Below are positions 27,274 through 36,086 of a stretch of DNA of 64,000 nucleotides, piece by piece. The notes below the pieces were generated by a model. That model was not told the DNA's origin and ran no database searches. It saw nothing but the letters and a program-made list of their open reading frames with translations. This stretch comes from Sphingomonadales bacterium. GTDB taxonomy: Bacteria; Pseudomonadota; Alphaproteobacteria; Sphingomonadales; Sphingomonadaceae. Each line of letters starts with the position of its first letter. The stretch's first letter is position 1. The position numbers and the translations under genes are program-made. The stretch lies in contig JAIXYT010000051.1 of the NCBI GenBank assembly GCA_027490095.1, positions 62,001 through 126,000 of the forward strand, in the 5' to 3' direction.

Positions 27274-28241
27274 CCAACCCGGTTCTGGTCGAGCTTGGGC
27301 GCGGGACAATCGTCGAATCGCGCCATCGCGGCGCAATCGCGGTTGTGGACGCCGCTGGAAGCCTGCTCTTCGCCGTCGGGGAATATGCCGCTCCGGTTTT
27401 CCCGCGGTCAGCCGTCAAGCCGTTTCAGGCGCTACCTTTCCTGGAAAGCGGAGCGTTCGAGGCATCAGGCCTTGGCGAAGAAGCGCTGGCACTCGCCTGC
27501 GGCTCGCATTCGGGCGAGGAACGCCATGCGGCACTTGCAGGCAGAATGCTGGAAGCGGCACAGCTCGGCGAAACGGCGCTCGAGCTTTCACCTCATTGGC
27601 CGCTCGGAGAGGCTGCCTCGCGTGCGCTGGCTCAAGCCGGCGAACAGCCGCGAAGGCTGCACAACAACTGTTCCGGCAAACATGCCGCCTTCCTGCTCCT
27701 AGCCCGGCATCAGGGCTGGACGACAAGGGGGTACAGTCAGGCCGATCATCCCGTTCAACGTGCCGTGAGCGCCTCGGTCGAGCGCTTTACCGGTGCACAG
27801 CATGCGCTTGCCCCCTGCGCGCACGATGGGTGCACCATACCCACCTGGGCGATCCCCCTTGACGCACTGGCCCGGGGATTCGCCCGGCTGGCGATCGATC
27901 CGGCAGCCGAAAGGCTGCGGAGCGCGATGGCCGCACATCCCTGGGCCGTTGCCGGCAGCGGACGCTTCGATAGCGACGCACTGGAGAGAGCTGGCGAGCG
28001 CCTGATCGTCAAGACGGGGGCCGAAGGTGTCTACGGCGCTGCAATCGTAGAGGCTGGCATCGGCATCGCCATAAAGATCGACGATGGCACCACCCGCGCC
28101 TCCGTCGCGCTCGTGGGCGCGCTTCTGGAACGCTGGCTGCCCGGGCTTGGCCTCGATCGGCTTGCGGCTCCGGACGTAACCGACTGGGGCGGTACACCGG
28201 TCGGCACCACAGCTGTCAACCTTCACGGAGTATTGTCATGA
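27270..28241 (+). CDS. L-asparaginase II family amidohydrolase
   Basis: A 323-aa member of the asparaginase II family (Rhizobium etli-type, unrelated to the E. coli enzymes). Motifs seen are 'PRSAVKPFQALPF', 'CGSHSGEERH', 'NNCSGKHAAFLL', 'CAHDGCTIPTWA' and 'IVKTGAEGVYGA'. It hydrolyses the side-chain amide of asparagine or an analogue to give the acid and ammonia. The start is TTG at 27270, overlapping the upstream stop as TTGA. Lying downstream of an amino-acid importer, it would release nitrogen from an imported amide-containing compound. Confidence 0.88.
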   Translation: MTNPVLVELGRGTIVESRHRGAIAVVDAAGSLLFAVGEYAAPVFPRSAVKPFQALPFLESGAFEASGLGEEALALACGSHSGEERHAALAGRMLEAAQLGETALELSPHWPLGEAASRALAQAGEQPRRLHNNCSGKHAAFLLLARHQGWTTRGYSQADHPVQRAVSASVERFTGAQHALAPCAHDGCTIPTWAIPLDALARGFARLAIDPAAERLRSAMAAHPWAVAGSGRFDSDALERAGERLIVKTGAEGVYGAAIVEAGIGIAIKIDDGTTRASVALVGALLERWLPGLGLDRLAAPDVTDWGGTPVGTTAVNLHGVLS

Positions 28242-29068
28242 TCCGCCGCTTCCGGCCTGCTGCCGACAATCACAACATGCCGCTGTTCGCCGGAGATGCA
28301 CCGGTCAAGAACAGCTATCTCAACATCGTCAGGCTCGCCGCCGGCGAGCGGCATGCTGCATGTGTCGACGGCTTCGAGACGGTTTGGGTCCTGCTCGGAG
28401 GCACAGGGCGGATCACCGTGGACGGCACGGATTTCGGGCCCATCGGCGGGCGCGTCGACGTCTGGAGCGGTCGCGCGGATTCCGTCTATGCAGGTCCCGG
28501 CGCCGCTGTCGAAGTCGCGGCCGTTACAGACTGCGAGCTGGCTGTCGCAGGGGGCCGCTGGTCCCGCCCTGAGGCGGCCTTCCGCATCCCGCCCGAAGAG
28601 GTCGACATGGTGGATGTCGGGTCGAACGACACGAAATCGCGGCGGCGGATTTTTCACATCCTTGGGCAGAATGGCGCAGGACGGGCAGGCCATCTGCTGG
28701 TCAGCGAGCTTTATGCCGATGAAGGCTGCTGGTCGGGTTATCCCAGCCACAAACACGATACGGCAAGCGACGGCGAAACAGCCCATGAAGAGATCTACCA
28801 CTGGCGCTTTTCACCACCTACGGGGTTCGGTGCTCAGCTTTGGTACAACGAGAACGAGCGCGAGGCCTATGTGACCCGAGACGGCGATAGCTTTGCCTTT
28901 GCCGGAGGCTATCACCCAACCGTGACCTCGCCGGGCCACGCTTCGTACATTTTTACAGTGCTGGTCGGGCGGGATCAGCGCAGCCTGGTGCAGAACTTCG
29001 AAGAGAAGCACCGGCATCTGATGGACCGCATTCCCGGCATCGGCGCCATGCGCGCGAAGTTCAAATGA
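28238..29068 (+). CDS. iolB: 5-deoxy-glucuronate isomerase-like protein
   Basis: A 276-aa bicupin of the KduI/IolB family. The C-terminal cupin carries 'GCWSGYPSHKHD' and 'EEIYHWRFSP', which supply metal-binding His and Glu. IolB converts 5-deoxy-glucuronate to 2-deoxy-5-keto-gluconate in inositol catabolism. No other iol gene (iolA, C, D, E, G) is in the window, so the protein may isomerise a related ring-derived sugar acid in this pathway. The start ATG 28238 overlaps the asparaginase stop. Confidence 0.85.
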   Translation: MIRRFRPAADNHNMPLFAGDAPVKNSYLNIVRLAAGERHAACVDGFETVWVLLGGTGRITVDGTDFGPIGGRVDVWSGRADSVYAGPGAAVEVAAVTDCELAVAGGRWSRPEAAFRIPPEEVDMVDVGSNDTKSRRRIFHILGQNGAGRAGHLLVSELYADEGCWSGYPSHKHDTASDGETAHEEIYHWRFSPPTGFGAQLWYNENEREAYVTRDGDSFAFAGGYHPTVTSPGHASYIFTVLVGRDQRSLVQNFEEKHRHLMDRIPGIGAMRAKFK

Positions 29069-29805
29069 GCTCGATGTTCGACATCTCGGGCCGGCGGGCA
29101 CTAGTGACAGGCGGCGCTTCAGGGCTGGGGCTGGCGATGGCCGAAGCGCTGGCGGCTGCGGGCGCGGACCTGCTGCTTGTCGGTCGGAGTGAGACGCGGC
29201 TCCAAGAAGCGGCCTCGCGCATCGAACGCGCGTCCTTCGCGGTCTGCGACATGCTCGACCGCGAGGCCATCATCCGATTGGCGGGCAAGGCTGGCCGTAT
29301 CGCCCTCCTCGTCAACAACGCCGGCATTCAGCAGCGTGCGCCTTTCACCGGCTTTCCCGACGAAGGCTGGGACACGATGATCGGCACCCATCTCACCGCG
29401 CCGTTCCTGCTCGCTCGGGCTCTGGCGCCGCAGATGATTGAGCGGCGCTCCGGCAAGATCATCAACACGTTGTCACTTATGGCGGAATTGGGCAGGGCAA
29501 CGATCGTGCCCTACACTGCCGCCAAGGGCGGGCTCCGGATGCTCACCCGCGGCCTCGCGGTAGAGCTCGGCCCGCACAACATCCAGGTGAACGGGATCGC
29601 GCCGGGCTACTTCTCCACTCCAATGAACAGAGCGCTCACCGAAGATCCCGCCTTTGATCGCTGGGTGCGGGAACGGACCCCGGCTGCACGCTGGGGCGTG
29701 CCTGCCGAAGTGGGCGGCGCGGCCGTCTTCCTAGCGTCTGCGGCATCGAACTTCGTCAGCGGTCAGGTCCTGTTCGTCGATGGCGGGTTTTCGGCCTCGG
29801 TCTGA
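29065..29805 (+). CDS. Short-chain dehydrogenase/reductase (gluconate 5-dehydrogenase-like)
   Basis: A 246-aa classical SDR. It has the cofactor motif 'VTGGASGLG', 'NNAG', and the catalytic Ser-Tyr-Lys set ('NTLSLMAELG', 'PYTAAKGG'). Sequence texture ('GTHLTAPFLLARALAPQM', 'PGYFSTPMNRAL') is close to gluconate 5-dehydrogenases. It starts with ATG 29065 overlapping the iolB stop and ends the ten-gene operon. The 3' end overlaps the convergent gluconokinase gene by 43 nt. It probably interconverts a keto- and hydroxy-sugar acid. Confidence 0.85.
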   Translation: MSSMFDISGRRALVTGGASGLGLAMAEALAAAGADLLLVGRSETRLQEAASRIERASFAVCDMLDREAIIRLAGKAGRIALLVNNAGIQQRAPFTGFPDEGWDTMIGTHLTAPFLLARALAPQMIERRSGKIINTLSLMAELGRATIVPYTAAKGGLRMLTRGLAVELGPHNIQVNGIAPGYFSTPMNRALTEDPAFDRWVRERTPAARWGVPAEVGGAAVFLASAASNFVSGQVLFVDGGFSASV

Positions 29806-30281
29806 AGGAGCCACCTCTCGGCCCGGCGGATCACCCCTTGGGTATTCCGGTGGTAGCGGATGGTCAGGCTTTTCTCATCCAGCATCGGCGGCTCCAGCGT
29901 TGCGAGCTGGCTATCCAGCAGCGACGGCGCCATGAAATGCTGGCGGCGGCTCAGGCGCAGCTCAAGCACCTCCCGCGGCGGCGCCAAATGCAGAAAGCGC
30001 AGGTCCGGATCGGCGACGCGCAGCCGATCGCGATAGGCGCGCCGCAAAGCAGAACAGGCGATCACCAGCCCGTCCCGTCGCGCCAAAATCTGCTCGGCGA
30101 TCGCATCCAGCCAGGGCGCGCGGTCAGCATCATTCAATGGCGTGCCACCAGCCATCTTGGCGACGTTTGCGGCCGGATGCAGACTGTCGCCTTCCAGCAT
30201 GTCCCAGCCAAGTCGCGCCGCCAGCAACCCCGCAATGCGGGATTTCCCGCAACCACAAACCCCCATCACAACGACATTCAC
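29763..30281 (-). CDS. gntK: Gluconokinase
   Basis: A 172-aa GntK-type kinase, of usual length. Walker A is 'GVCGCGKS', followed by 'EGDSLHPAANVAKMAGGTPLND' and 'ACSALRRAYRDRLR', all family hallmarks. It phosphorylates gluconate with ATP, feeding the Entner-Doudoroff or pentose phosphate route. Its start overlaps the stop of the upstream CocE-like hydrolase (ATGA), so it is translated from that operon, not with the SDR on the other strand. Together with iolB and the SDR it suggests that a sugar-acid fragment is an end product. Confidence 0.9.
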   Translation of the reverse strand: MNVVVMGVCGCGKSRIAGLLAARLGWDMLEGDSLHPAANVAKMAGGTPLNDADRAPWLDAIAEQILARRDGLVIACSALRRAYRDRLRVADPDLRFLHLAPPREVLELRLSRRQHFMAPSLLDSQLATLEPPMLDEKSLTIRYHRNTQGVIRRAERWLLQTEAENPPSTNRT

Positions 30282-32452
30282 GGCGCAACCGGAAGGTACA
30301 CGGCCGAACCCTGTTCCCCGCCCAGATGCAGTGTCAGCCGCGTGGCTGGATCTTGCGCTACCGTCATGTTGGTTCCGGCCTCCGCGCCCGTCACCACGAT
30401 CCTAAGGCGCGTGCCGGCTGGAAAGCGGGCTGCAATCGGCTGGAGATCGAACAGGATCGCCGCGGGCTTCGCAGGGTCGAGCGGCGGCGTTGCGTCGACG
30501 ATCTTTCTGGTGGAATCCGAGAAAGGCAGGCCGAGGTTGCGATAGGGCGACTTGCCCTGCACCCGATGCGATGCCCGCATGACCCCGTCTGCCAGAATCT
30601 GCACAGAGCCATCCGATTCGACCCGCTCCAGATAGGCATGCGGCCAGGCATCGGCTGTTGTCGAGCTGAGGGCGAGCTCGATCACCGGGCTGCCGATCAC
30701 CGTCAGGTCGCGCGCCAGCGGGGCGGTCGTGAACGACAGCCCCTTTGCCGCATGTTCCACAAGATCTGGATAGCGGGTGGGGCCAAGGCCGATCGCATCA
30801 TGATAGCGGGTGTGGTTGCCCAGTGTCGTTTCCGCGTCGACAGTGAAGGAGAGCTGTTCGGGGCCGCTGCCTGCACCAAGGCTGCCGTCCTTGCGGAAAG
30901 CCAGGCGTTGCATTCGGGTCTTGCGCGGCGGCCAGGCCGGCGCGCTGGCCCAGCTGAAGTCATCACCTTCGTTCATGATAGCGAAGTTGACGGCCTGTTC
31001 GCGCATCACGCCGTTGTCGATCCCCTTCAGCCAGTAATCCAGCCACCTGAGCTGCTCGATGGGCTGCAGGATCCGCGCGGCGGCCTCCCGCTTGTCCCCG
31101 CGCTCATTTGGCCCGTGCGACCACGGTCCCATGGTAAGCTTTCGGGGGCCCGGCAGGTTCGCATCCCACAACAGGGTGTCGACCGAGGCAAAATCCCGCC
31201 AGCCGCCCCAGTTGTAGACGGCGATCCCCGAAGACCCGATCGCAGGCGCAAGCATGGCGAGGCTGTTGGGCCCGTCGGCCCGAGGGCCGACCAGCGCGGG
31301 CGAGGCATCGCGATAGAAGTGCAGCGCCGTCAGCGCGTCGCGCAGTCCCGGCGACGCGCGCATCAGCGCTTCCAGTCTTGCTGGCGAGTACAGCACCTCG
31401 ATCACCTCGGCGGGCTCGTGCGTGCCGAGCGCGTCACCGACCAGGCGGACAAAGCGTTCGAATTCGGGCGACTGGCGTGTCAGATAGCTGAGCGGGTCGA
31501 CGGCTTCCGGGTCCTTCAGCCGCTCCTCTCTTGCAGTCTCGCGCAGGATTCCTTGCGGATCCGCATCCACTGGTGGGACTTGCGGGCCGTTGTCGACAGT
31601 CGGGTTGATGACCGATCCCACCGTTCCCTTCTGCACGCCATCCCGGCGCGCTTCCCGCGCCAGCCACGCAAGCCCATAGGCCCGCAGTACGCCGGCACCA
31701 GCCCAACTGGTGCGATACTCGTCGAACGGTGCCACCTGGGGGAAGATCGCACGGAGTGCCGGCGGCTTCTGAGACGCCACAAGAAACTGCGACATCCCCT
31801 CATACGACCCGCCGATCATGGCGACGCGCCCATTGGACCATGGCTGGGCCGCAGCCCACGCGACCATGTCTGCACCGTCCCGCGCCTCGATTCCGGACAT
31901 GTCCCCTTGGCGAACCCCGAACGACGCACCGGTCCCGCGCGCTTCTGCGCGTACGAACACATAGCCGCGCGCGAGCAACTGGGCCACGATCGGGCTCTTG
32001 GTCGGCGCCGCCTCGATCGTCGAGGCGATCTCGGCCATCCGCACGCCCTTGGGCATCAGGCCTGCATAGGTCATGGTGCTGCCATCTGCCCTCTGCTCAG
32101 CCCGCCAGTAGCGCGAATAGTTGAAGACAACCGGCAACGGTCCCTCGACAGGCCTGCCATCTGCCACGGGCCGGTACACATCGACAGCCAAGCGCGTACC
32201 ATCCCGGGCCGGCACATAGATAGAAGTGCGTTCGAAGTGCGTGAAAAGCCGCTCGGAATGGCCCTTGTAGCAGCCGAAGCTCGACGCCTTTGGCGCGTGC
32301 CGCTGCTCAGGCGTGCAGTGCACCTCCGTGTCGTACCAGGCGGCCGGGACTGGATAGGGCCCGGAAGCACTGCTGGCTGCGGCCGCGGCGGTGGAAAGGG
32401 CGATTGCCAGAGACAGCAGCATACGGGCGCATTTCCATTGACTGTAGATCAT
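30278..32452 (-). CDS. CocE/NonD family exported hydrolase
   Basis: A 724-aa alpha/beta-hydrolase of the CocE/NonD (X-Pro dipeptidyl-peptidase S15) type. It has an N-terminal signal sequence ('MLLSLAIALSTAAAAASS'), the nucleophile motif 'IGGSYEGMSQF', and a C-terminal jelly-roll part. Such enzymes cleave esters or acyl-amino-acid bonds in the periplasm or outside. ATG 32452 lies inside operator site 7; an in-frame ATG at 32422 is a possible alternative start but would leave a poor n-region, so the start is unresolved. Confidence 0.85.
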   Translation of the reverse strand: MIYSQWKCARMLLSLAIALSTAAAAASSASGPYPVPAAWYDTEVHCTPEQRHAPKASSFGCYKGHSERLFTHFERTSIYVPARDGTRLAVDVYRPVADGRPVEGPLPVVFNYSRYWRAEQRADGSTMTYAGLMPKGVRMAEIASTIEAAPTKSPIVAQLLARGYVFVRAEARGTGASFGVRQGDMSGIEARDGADMVAWAAAQPWSNGRVAMIGGSYEGMSQFLVASQKPPALRAIFPQVAPFDEYRTSWAGAGVLRAYGLAWLAREARRDGVQKGTVGSVINPTVDNGPQVPPVDADPQGILRETAREERLKDPEAVDPLSYLTRQSPEFERFVRLVGDALGTHEPAEVIEVLYSPARLEALMRASPGLRDALTALHFYRDASPALVGPRADGPNSLAMLAPAIGSSGIAVYNWGGWRDFASVDTLLWDANLPGPRKLTMGPWSHGPNERGDKREAAARILQPIEQLRWLDYWLKGIDNGVMREQAVNFAIMNEGDDFSWASAPAWPPRKTRMQRLAFRKDGSLGAGSGPEQLSFTVDAETTLGNHTRYHDAIGLGPTRYPDLVEHAAKGLSFTTAPLARDLTVIGSPVIELALSSTTADAWPHAYLERVESDGSVQILADGVMRASHRVQGKSPYRNLGLPFSDSTRKIVDATPPLDPAKPAAILFDLQPIAARFPAGTRLRIVVTGAEAGTNMTVAQDPATRLTLHLGGEQGSAVYLPVAP

Positions 32453-32462
32453 TGATCAATAA
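32442..32462. promoter_or_regulatory. Operator site 7
   Basis: The site reads CTGTAGAT, spacer CATTG, right arm ATCAATAA. It overlaps the annotated start of the CocE-like hydrolase (minus) and precedes the hydroxyacyl-CoA dehydrogenase-like gene (plus) by 120 nt. The arrangement would let one bound regulator control both directions. Confidence 0.65.
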
Positions 32463-32581
32463 CAATCGCAACTCATGAAGAACAAGCACTTTTGCACCAT
32501 ATCAGCAGCCCTTCCACGGGTTCGACATGCTCCGGCCATCAGCATCTCGATCAGAAATCGGCACTGACAGTGGAGGCCGCC

Positions 32582-33535
32582 ATGGAAGCGAGAACTGTCA
32601 CCATCGTGGGCTGTGGTGTAATCGGGCAAGGTTGGGCAGTGAGCTTCGTCCGCGCCGGCTGGACCGTTACATTCTTCGATGCCGAGCCCTCGGTTGCGCA
32701 GAATGCCATAGAGGCCTGCAGGAGGATCGTCCGTCGCGAAACCGACGCCAATGCCAACTCCCAGCATGCGCAACTCGAGACCGGTATCGGCAGGCTGCAA
32801 GTGGCCAACTCGCTAAAGGAGGCATGCGCTGAAAGCGATCTGGTGATCGAGGCGGTACCAGAGCGGCTGGACATCAAGCACAAGGTGCTGGGCGATCTGG
32901 ATGCAGTCACACATCCCAATGTTGTGATTGCCAGTTCAACATCTGCCTTGCTGCCGACCGCCCTTGCCGGCGCCCTGAAGCGCCAGGAGCGCTTCATTGT
33001 CGCGCATCCCTTCAATCCCAGCTACCTTATCCCTCTAGTAGAGCTCGTGCCCTGCCCGGCGACTTCCAGCACATATCTGGATAGCCTCACTGTCATGTTG
33101 GAAGCCATTGGCCTCCGCCCGGTTCAACTCCGCCGGGAAATCGAGGGCTTTATAGGGAACCGACTGCAGGCTGCGGTCATCAACGAGGCCATGTATCTGG
33201 TCGAAGCCGGCATCGCATCCCCCGAGGTGGTAGATGCGTGCGTATCCGAATGCCTGGCCCTGCGCTGGGCCTTTTACGGACCCTTCGGCACCATGGATCT
33301 GAACGCGCCGAATGGCTTTGCAGACTATGCCGCGAAATTCGGTTCGGCATATGCGGATCTTGGCCGACAGCTGCAGACGGGTCGCACTTGGCAACCGGAG
33401 GCAATCGCAAGTATTGCGGATGCACTCGCAATCCGGTCCGCTGGCCGGTCACGCGAAGAAACGTTTGCAATCCGGGACCGCGCATTGCGGGCACTTTCGG
33501 CTTTGAAGACCCACCTCGCCGCGCAAGGTTCCTGA
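32582..33535 (+). CDS. 3-hydroxyacyl-CoA dehydrogenase-like / lambda-crystallin-type dehydrogenase
   Basis: A 317-aa NAD-dependent dehydrogenase. The Rossmann motif is 'VTIVGCGVIGQGWAVSF', and 'ERFIVAHPFNPSYLIPLVELV' carries the catalytic His. Length and this motif fit the L-gulonate 3-dehydrogenase (lambda-crystallin) and L-carnitine dehydrogenase group as well as short 3-hydroxyacyl-CoA dehydrogenases, so the true substrate may be a free 3-hydroxy acid. A 3-keto acid product would suit the BKACE enzyme encoded at 12722-13657. ATG 32582 is chosen because the protein then begins at the Rossmann fold. Confidence 0.82.
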   Translation: MEARTVTIVGCGVIGQGWAVSFVRAGWTVTFFDAEPSVAQNAIEACRRIVRRETDANANSQHAQLETGIGRLQVANSLKEACAESDLVIEAVPERLDIKHKVLGDLDAVTHPNVVIASSTSALLPTALAGALKRQERFIVAHPFNPSYLIPLVELVPCPATSSTYLDSLTVMLEAIGLRPVQLRREIEGFIGNRLQAAVINEAMYLVEAGIASPEVVDACVSECLALRWAFYGPFGTMDLNAPNGFADYAAKFGSAYADLGRQLQTGRTWQPEAIASIADALAIRSAGRSREETFAIRDRALRALSALKTHLAAQGS

Positions 33536-33778
33536 GCCCGGACATTCGCCCGCGTTTTCGTAGAGCCGCGGCCGCCACCGTGGGAATGAGCAAAGCCGTT
33601 TTTGCGTGGGCAACTTGAGCTTGGGCTGATGCGGTGCCTCTGCCTGCAATTTCCAGGCACTGCCGCAAACAGGAAGGGGCCCTGAACCGATCTGACCGGA
33701 TCAAGGCCCACCTCCGCAATACGCTGCTGGGCGTCAGTTGTCTTACATGTGCTGCGCTTCGGGGTTGGCCACCACCCC

Positions 33779-36067
33779 CTAAAAGCGCGCGCTCAGCACC
33801 AACCCGATGGTGCGAGGCTGGATGGGCGTGACAGTCCCGGTCTGGTTGAAGCCGCCGGAATTGTTGTAGCTCGTCACACCGAACTCGTTGGTGAGATTGC
33901 GGACATAGACCTGGGCGCCGTAATTGCCGAACTGCACGCCGGCGAACATGTTGACCGTCTCATAGGCCGGAAGACGGACATGGCTGGAGTTGACGGAACC
34001 GGTGGAAAAATCGGAGAACCGGGTCCCGACATGATTGTAGGACAGGCCAACGTATCCCTCGGTCTCTTCACCGAGCGGGACCCGGTAATCGACGTTTAGC
34101 GTGTACGACCAGTCAGGCACATAGGGCAGCTGGTCGCCGGCGAAGCCCCCAAGACGCGCCGCGTCGGTTGATAGCGTCGCATCGGTATAGGCTCCAAGGA
34201 ACCCTACCGACAGACCCGTGGTCGGCCTGATGTTCAACGCCCACTCCAGGCCCTTGCTCTGGGCTTTTCCGGCATTGCCCGTCGTGGTGTATGTCACACC
34301 GTTGGAAGCAAGGAAGCGGGTAATGATCTGGATATCCGTCCAGTCGATGATGTAGCCGGTCAACTCGGCATTGACCTTGCCGTCCAGAAATGAGCTGCGG
34401 ATGCCGACTTCGTAATTGACGGTTTGATCCGAGCTGTAGAACGTCGGCGCGGGGTCGATCGCGAAAAGCGGACCACCAGGTCGGAAGCCATTCGCAATGC
34501 GGCCATAAATGATCGTATCATCGATAGGTGTCCATTTTGCGCTGAACGAGTAAGTCCAGTCACTGTCGCTCACACTGCTGCTCGGCGGATTTGCAGGAGT
34601 CGAGTACAAAAGTCCCAGTATGAGGTCCGACGTCGACGTCTGATCGGTTTTTGTATAACGAGCACCCGCAGCAACCTCGAACCTTGACCCAAGATGCAGT
34701 GTCACGTCGGCAAAGCCGGCGTAGGTCTCTGCACTGACCGGTTGAATGCTTCCACCGATGATCGCAGGCTGACGGACACCATTCACGTTCAGGGGAACAA
34801 CTGTCAAACCAGCAGGCTGGCCGTCCGAAATATTGAACGGAAAATACTGCTGATCGAATACAGTGTCCTCAGTCGAATAGAAAAGGCCGCCCTGCCATTC
34901 GATCTTGCCGGGATTCGACGCGATTCTCAGCTCTTGGTTGAACTTTTCCAGAGCCTCCGTCTGGTCCTGCTTGATCGAGATCGGCCTGCCCCACAGGGGC
35001 GAGAATGCCTGACCATTGGTCACCCCCGGGGCAGCGTTCGTGACGGTCACATCGCCGACAAAAGTGGTTTCCAGTTTGCCGTAGCTTGTGAGCGACGTCA
35101 GCGTTCCGAAGCCAAGCTCGAAGTTTGCCTCACCGGCGACAATCGTGAACCTGTTGTCGCTCTCTGCCGGATGATACCGATCGGCCGTATAGCCGGCCAC
35201 AGGATCAAAGGCATTCCCCGGTGTCACCCTCGGGGTACGGGCCGCTCCGACCACATCGACAGCATTCGAAGCATCGGACCTCAGCGTCTGGTGCGTAACC
35301 GTAACGCGAAACGTCATGTTGTCGGTCGCATTCCACAGCAGCGATCCGCGCAGAGCAATCTTCTCGCCACCGTTGTAGTTGGTTTGGTTCAGCAGCGGAT
35401 TGTCGATGAAGCCGGGAATGCCTTCATAACTCGCCGCCAGGCGAAAGGCTGCATTCTGTCCCAGCGGGGTGTTCACAACCACCCGGGCCGATCCCTGAAC
35501 TTCACCGTCCTTCACGCCATATATGCTGCCTTCCGCCTGACCCTCGAATTTCTCGGGATTGGGCTTCTTGGTCACATATTTGATGAGACCGCCTTGCGCC
35601 ACTGCGCCATAGAGGGTGCCTTGAGGCCCCCGAAGGACTTCGATCCGCTCCAGGTCCCAGGTATCCACATTGGCCGCGAGCAGGCCGCTCGAACCTCTCG
35701 ATGTGATGAAGTTGAACGGAACATCGTCGACAACCGTCGCAACGCTGGCACCCGTGCTGCCCGAATTCTGGCCCCGAATGATGAGGCGGTTCTGGAACGG
35801 CGTCAGGCTCTGAACCACGAAACCCGGAACCTGTGCGGTCAGATCCTGGAAATTGTTGATCTGGCGCATGCGAAGGTCGTCGCCCGTGACGGCCGTTATG
35901 CTTAGCGGAACCTCGGCAAGCCGCTGTTCCCGGCGATTTGCCGTAACAAGGATATCACCGATATCCCCACTCTCGTCGATCTGCTGGGCAAGAGCCGGTG
36001 TACCGGCGATCGAAGTGCCTGCCGCAAGCACGGCAAATATCAAGGCACGATGCATATTCTTTTCCAT
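33779..36067 (-). CDS. TonB-dependent outer-membrane receptor 2
   Basis: A 762-aa receptor. A signal peptide ('ALIFAVLAAGTSIAGTPALA') is followed by a plug domain with 'DILVTANRREQRLAEVPLS' and 'LERIEVLRGPQGTLYGAVA', then a beta-barrel ending in Phe ('GLVLSARF'). ATG 36067 has an AGGGG site 8 nt upstream; the longer frame to 36130 is less likely. It starts 19 nt after the stop of the serine hydrolase gene upstream, so receptor and hydrolase probably share a transcript: the hydrolase may process what the receptor imports. Confidence 0.92.
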   Translation of the reverse strand: MEKNMHRALIFAVLAAGTSIAGTPALAQQIDESGDIGDILVTANRREQRLAEVPLSITAVTGDDLRMRQINNFQDLTAQVPGFVVQSLTPFQNRLIIRGQNSGSTGASVATVVDDVPFNFITSRGSSGLLAANVDTWDLERIEVLRGPQGTLYGAVAQGGLIKYVTKKPNPEKFEGQAEGSIYGVKDGEVQGSARVVVNTPLGQNAAFRLAASYEGIPGFIDNPLLNQTNYNGGEKIALRGSLLWNATDNMTFRVTVTHQTLRSDASNAVDVVGAARTPRVTPGNAFDPVAGYTADRYHPAESDNRFTIVAGEANFELGFGTLTSLTSYGKLETTFVGDVTVTNAAPGVTNGQAFSPLWGRPISIKQDQTEALEKFNQELRIASNPGKIEWQGGLFYSTEDTVFDQQYFPFNISDGQPAGLTVVPLNVNGVRQPAIIGGSIQPVSAETYAGFADVTLHLGSRFEVAAGARYTKTDQTSTSDLILGLLYSTPANPPSSSVSDSDWTYSFSAKWTPIDDTIIYGRIANGFRPGGPLFAIDPAPTFYSSDQTVNYEVGIRSSFLDGKVNAELTGYIIDWTDIQIITRFLASNGVTYTTTGNAGKAQSKGLEWALNIRPTTGLSVGFLGAYTDATLSTDAARLGGFAGDQLPYVPDWSYTLNVDYRVPLGEETEGYVGLSYNHVGTRFSDFSTGSVNSSHVRLPAYETVNMFAGVQFGNYGAQVYVRNLTNEFGVTSYNNSGGFNQTGTVTPIQPRTIGLVLSARF

Positions 36068-36086
36068 GTTTGTTCCCCTTTTCTCC

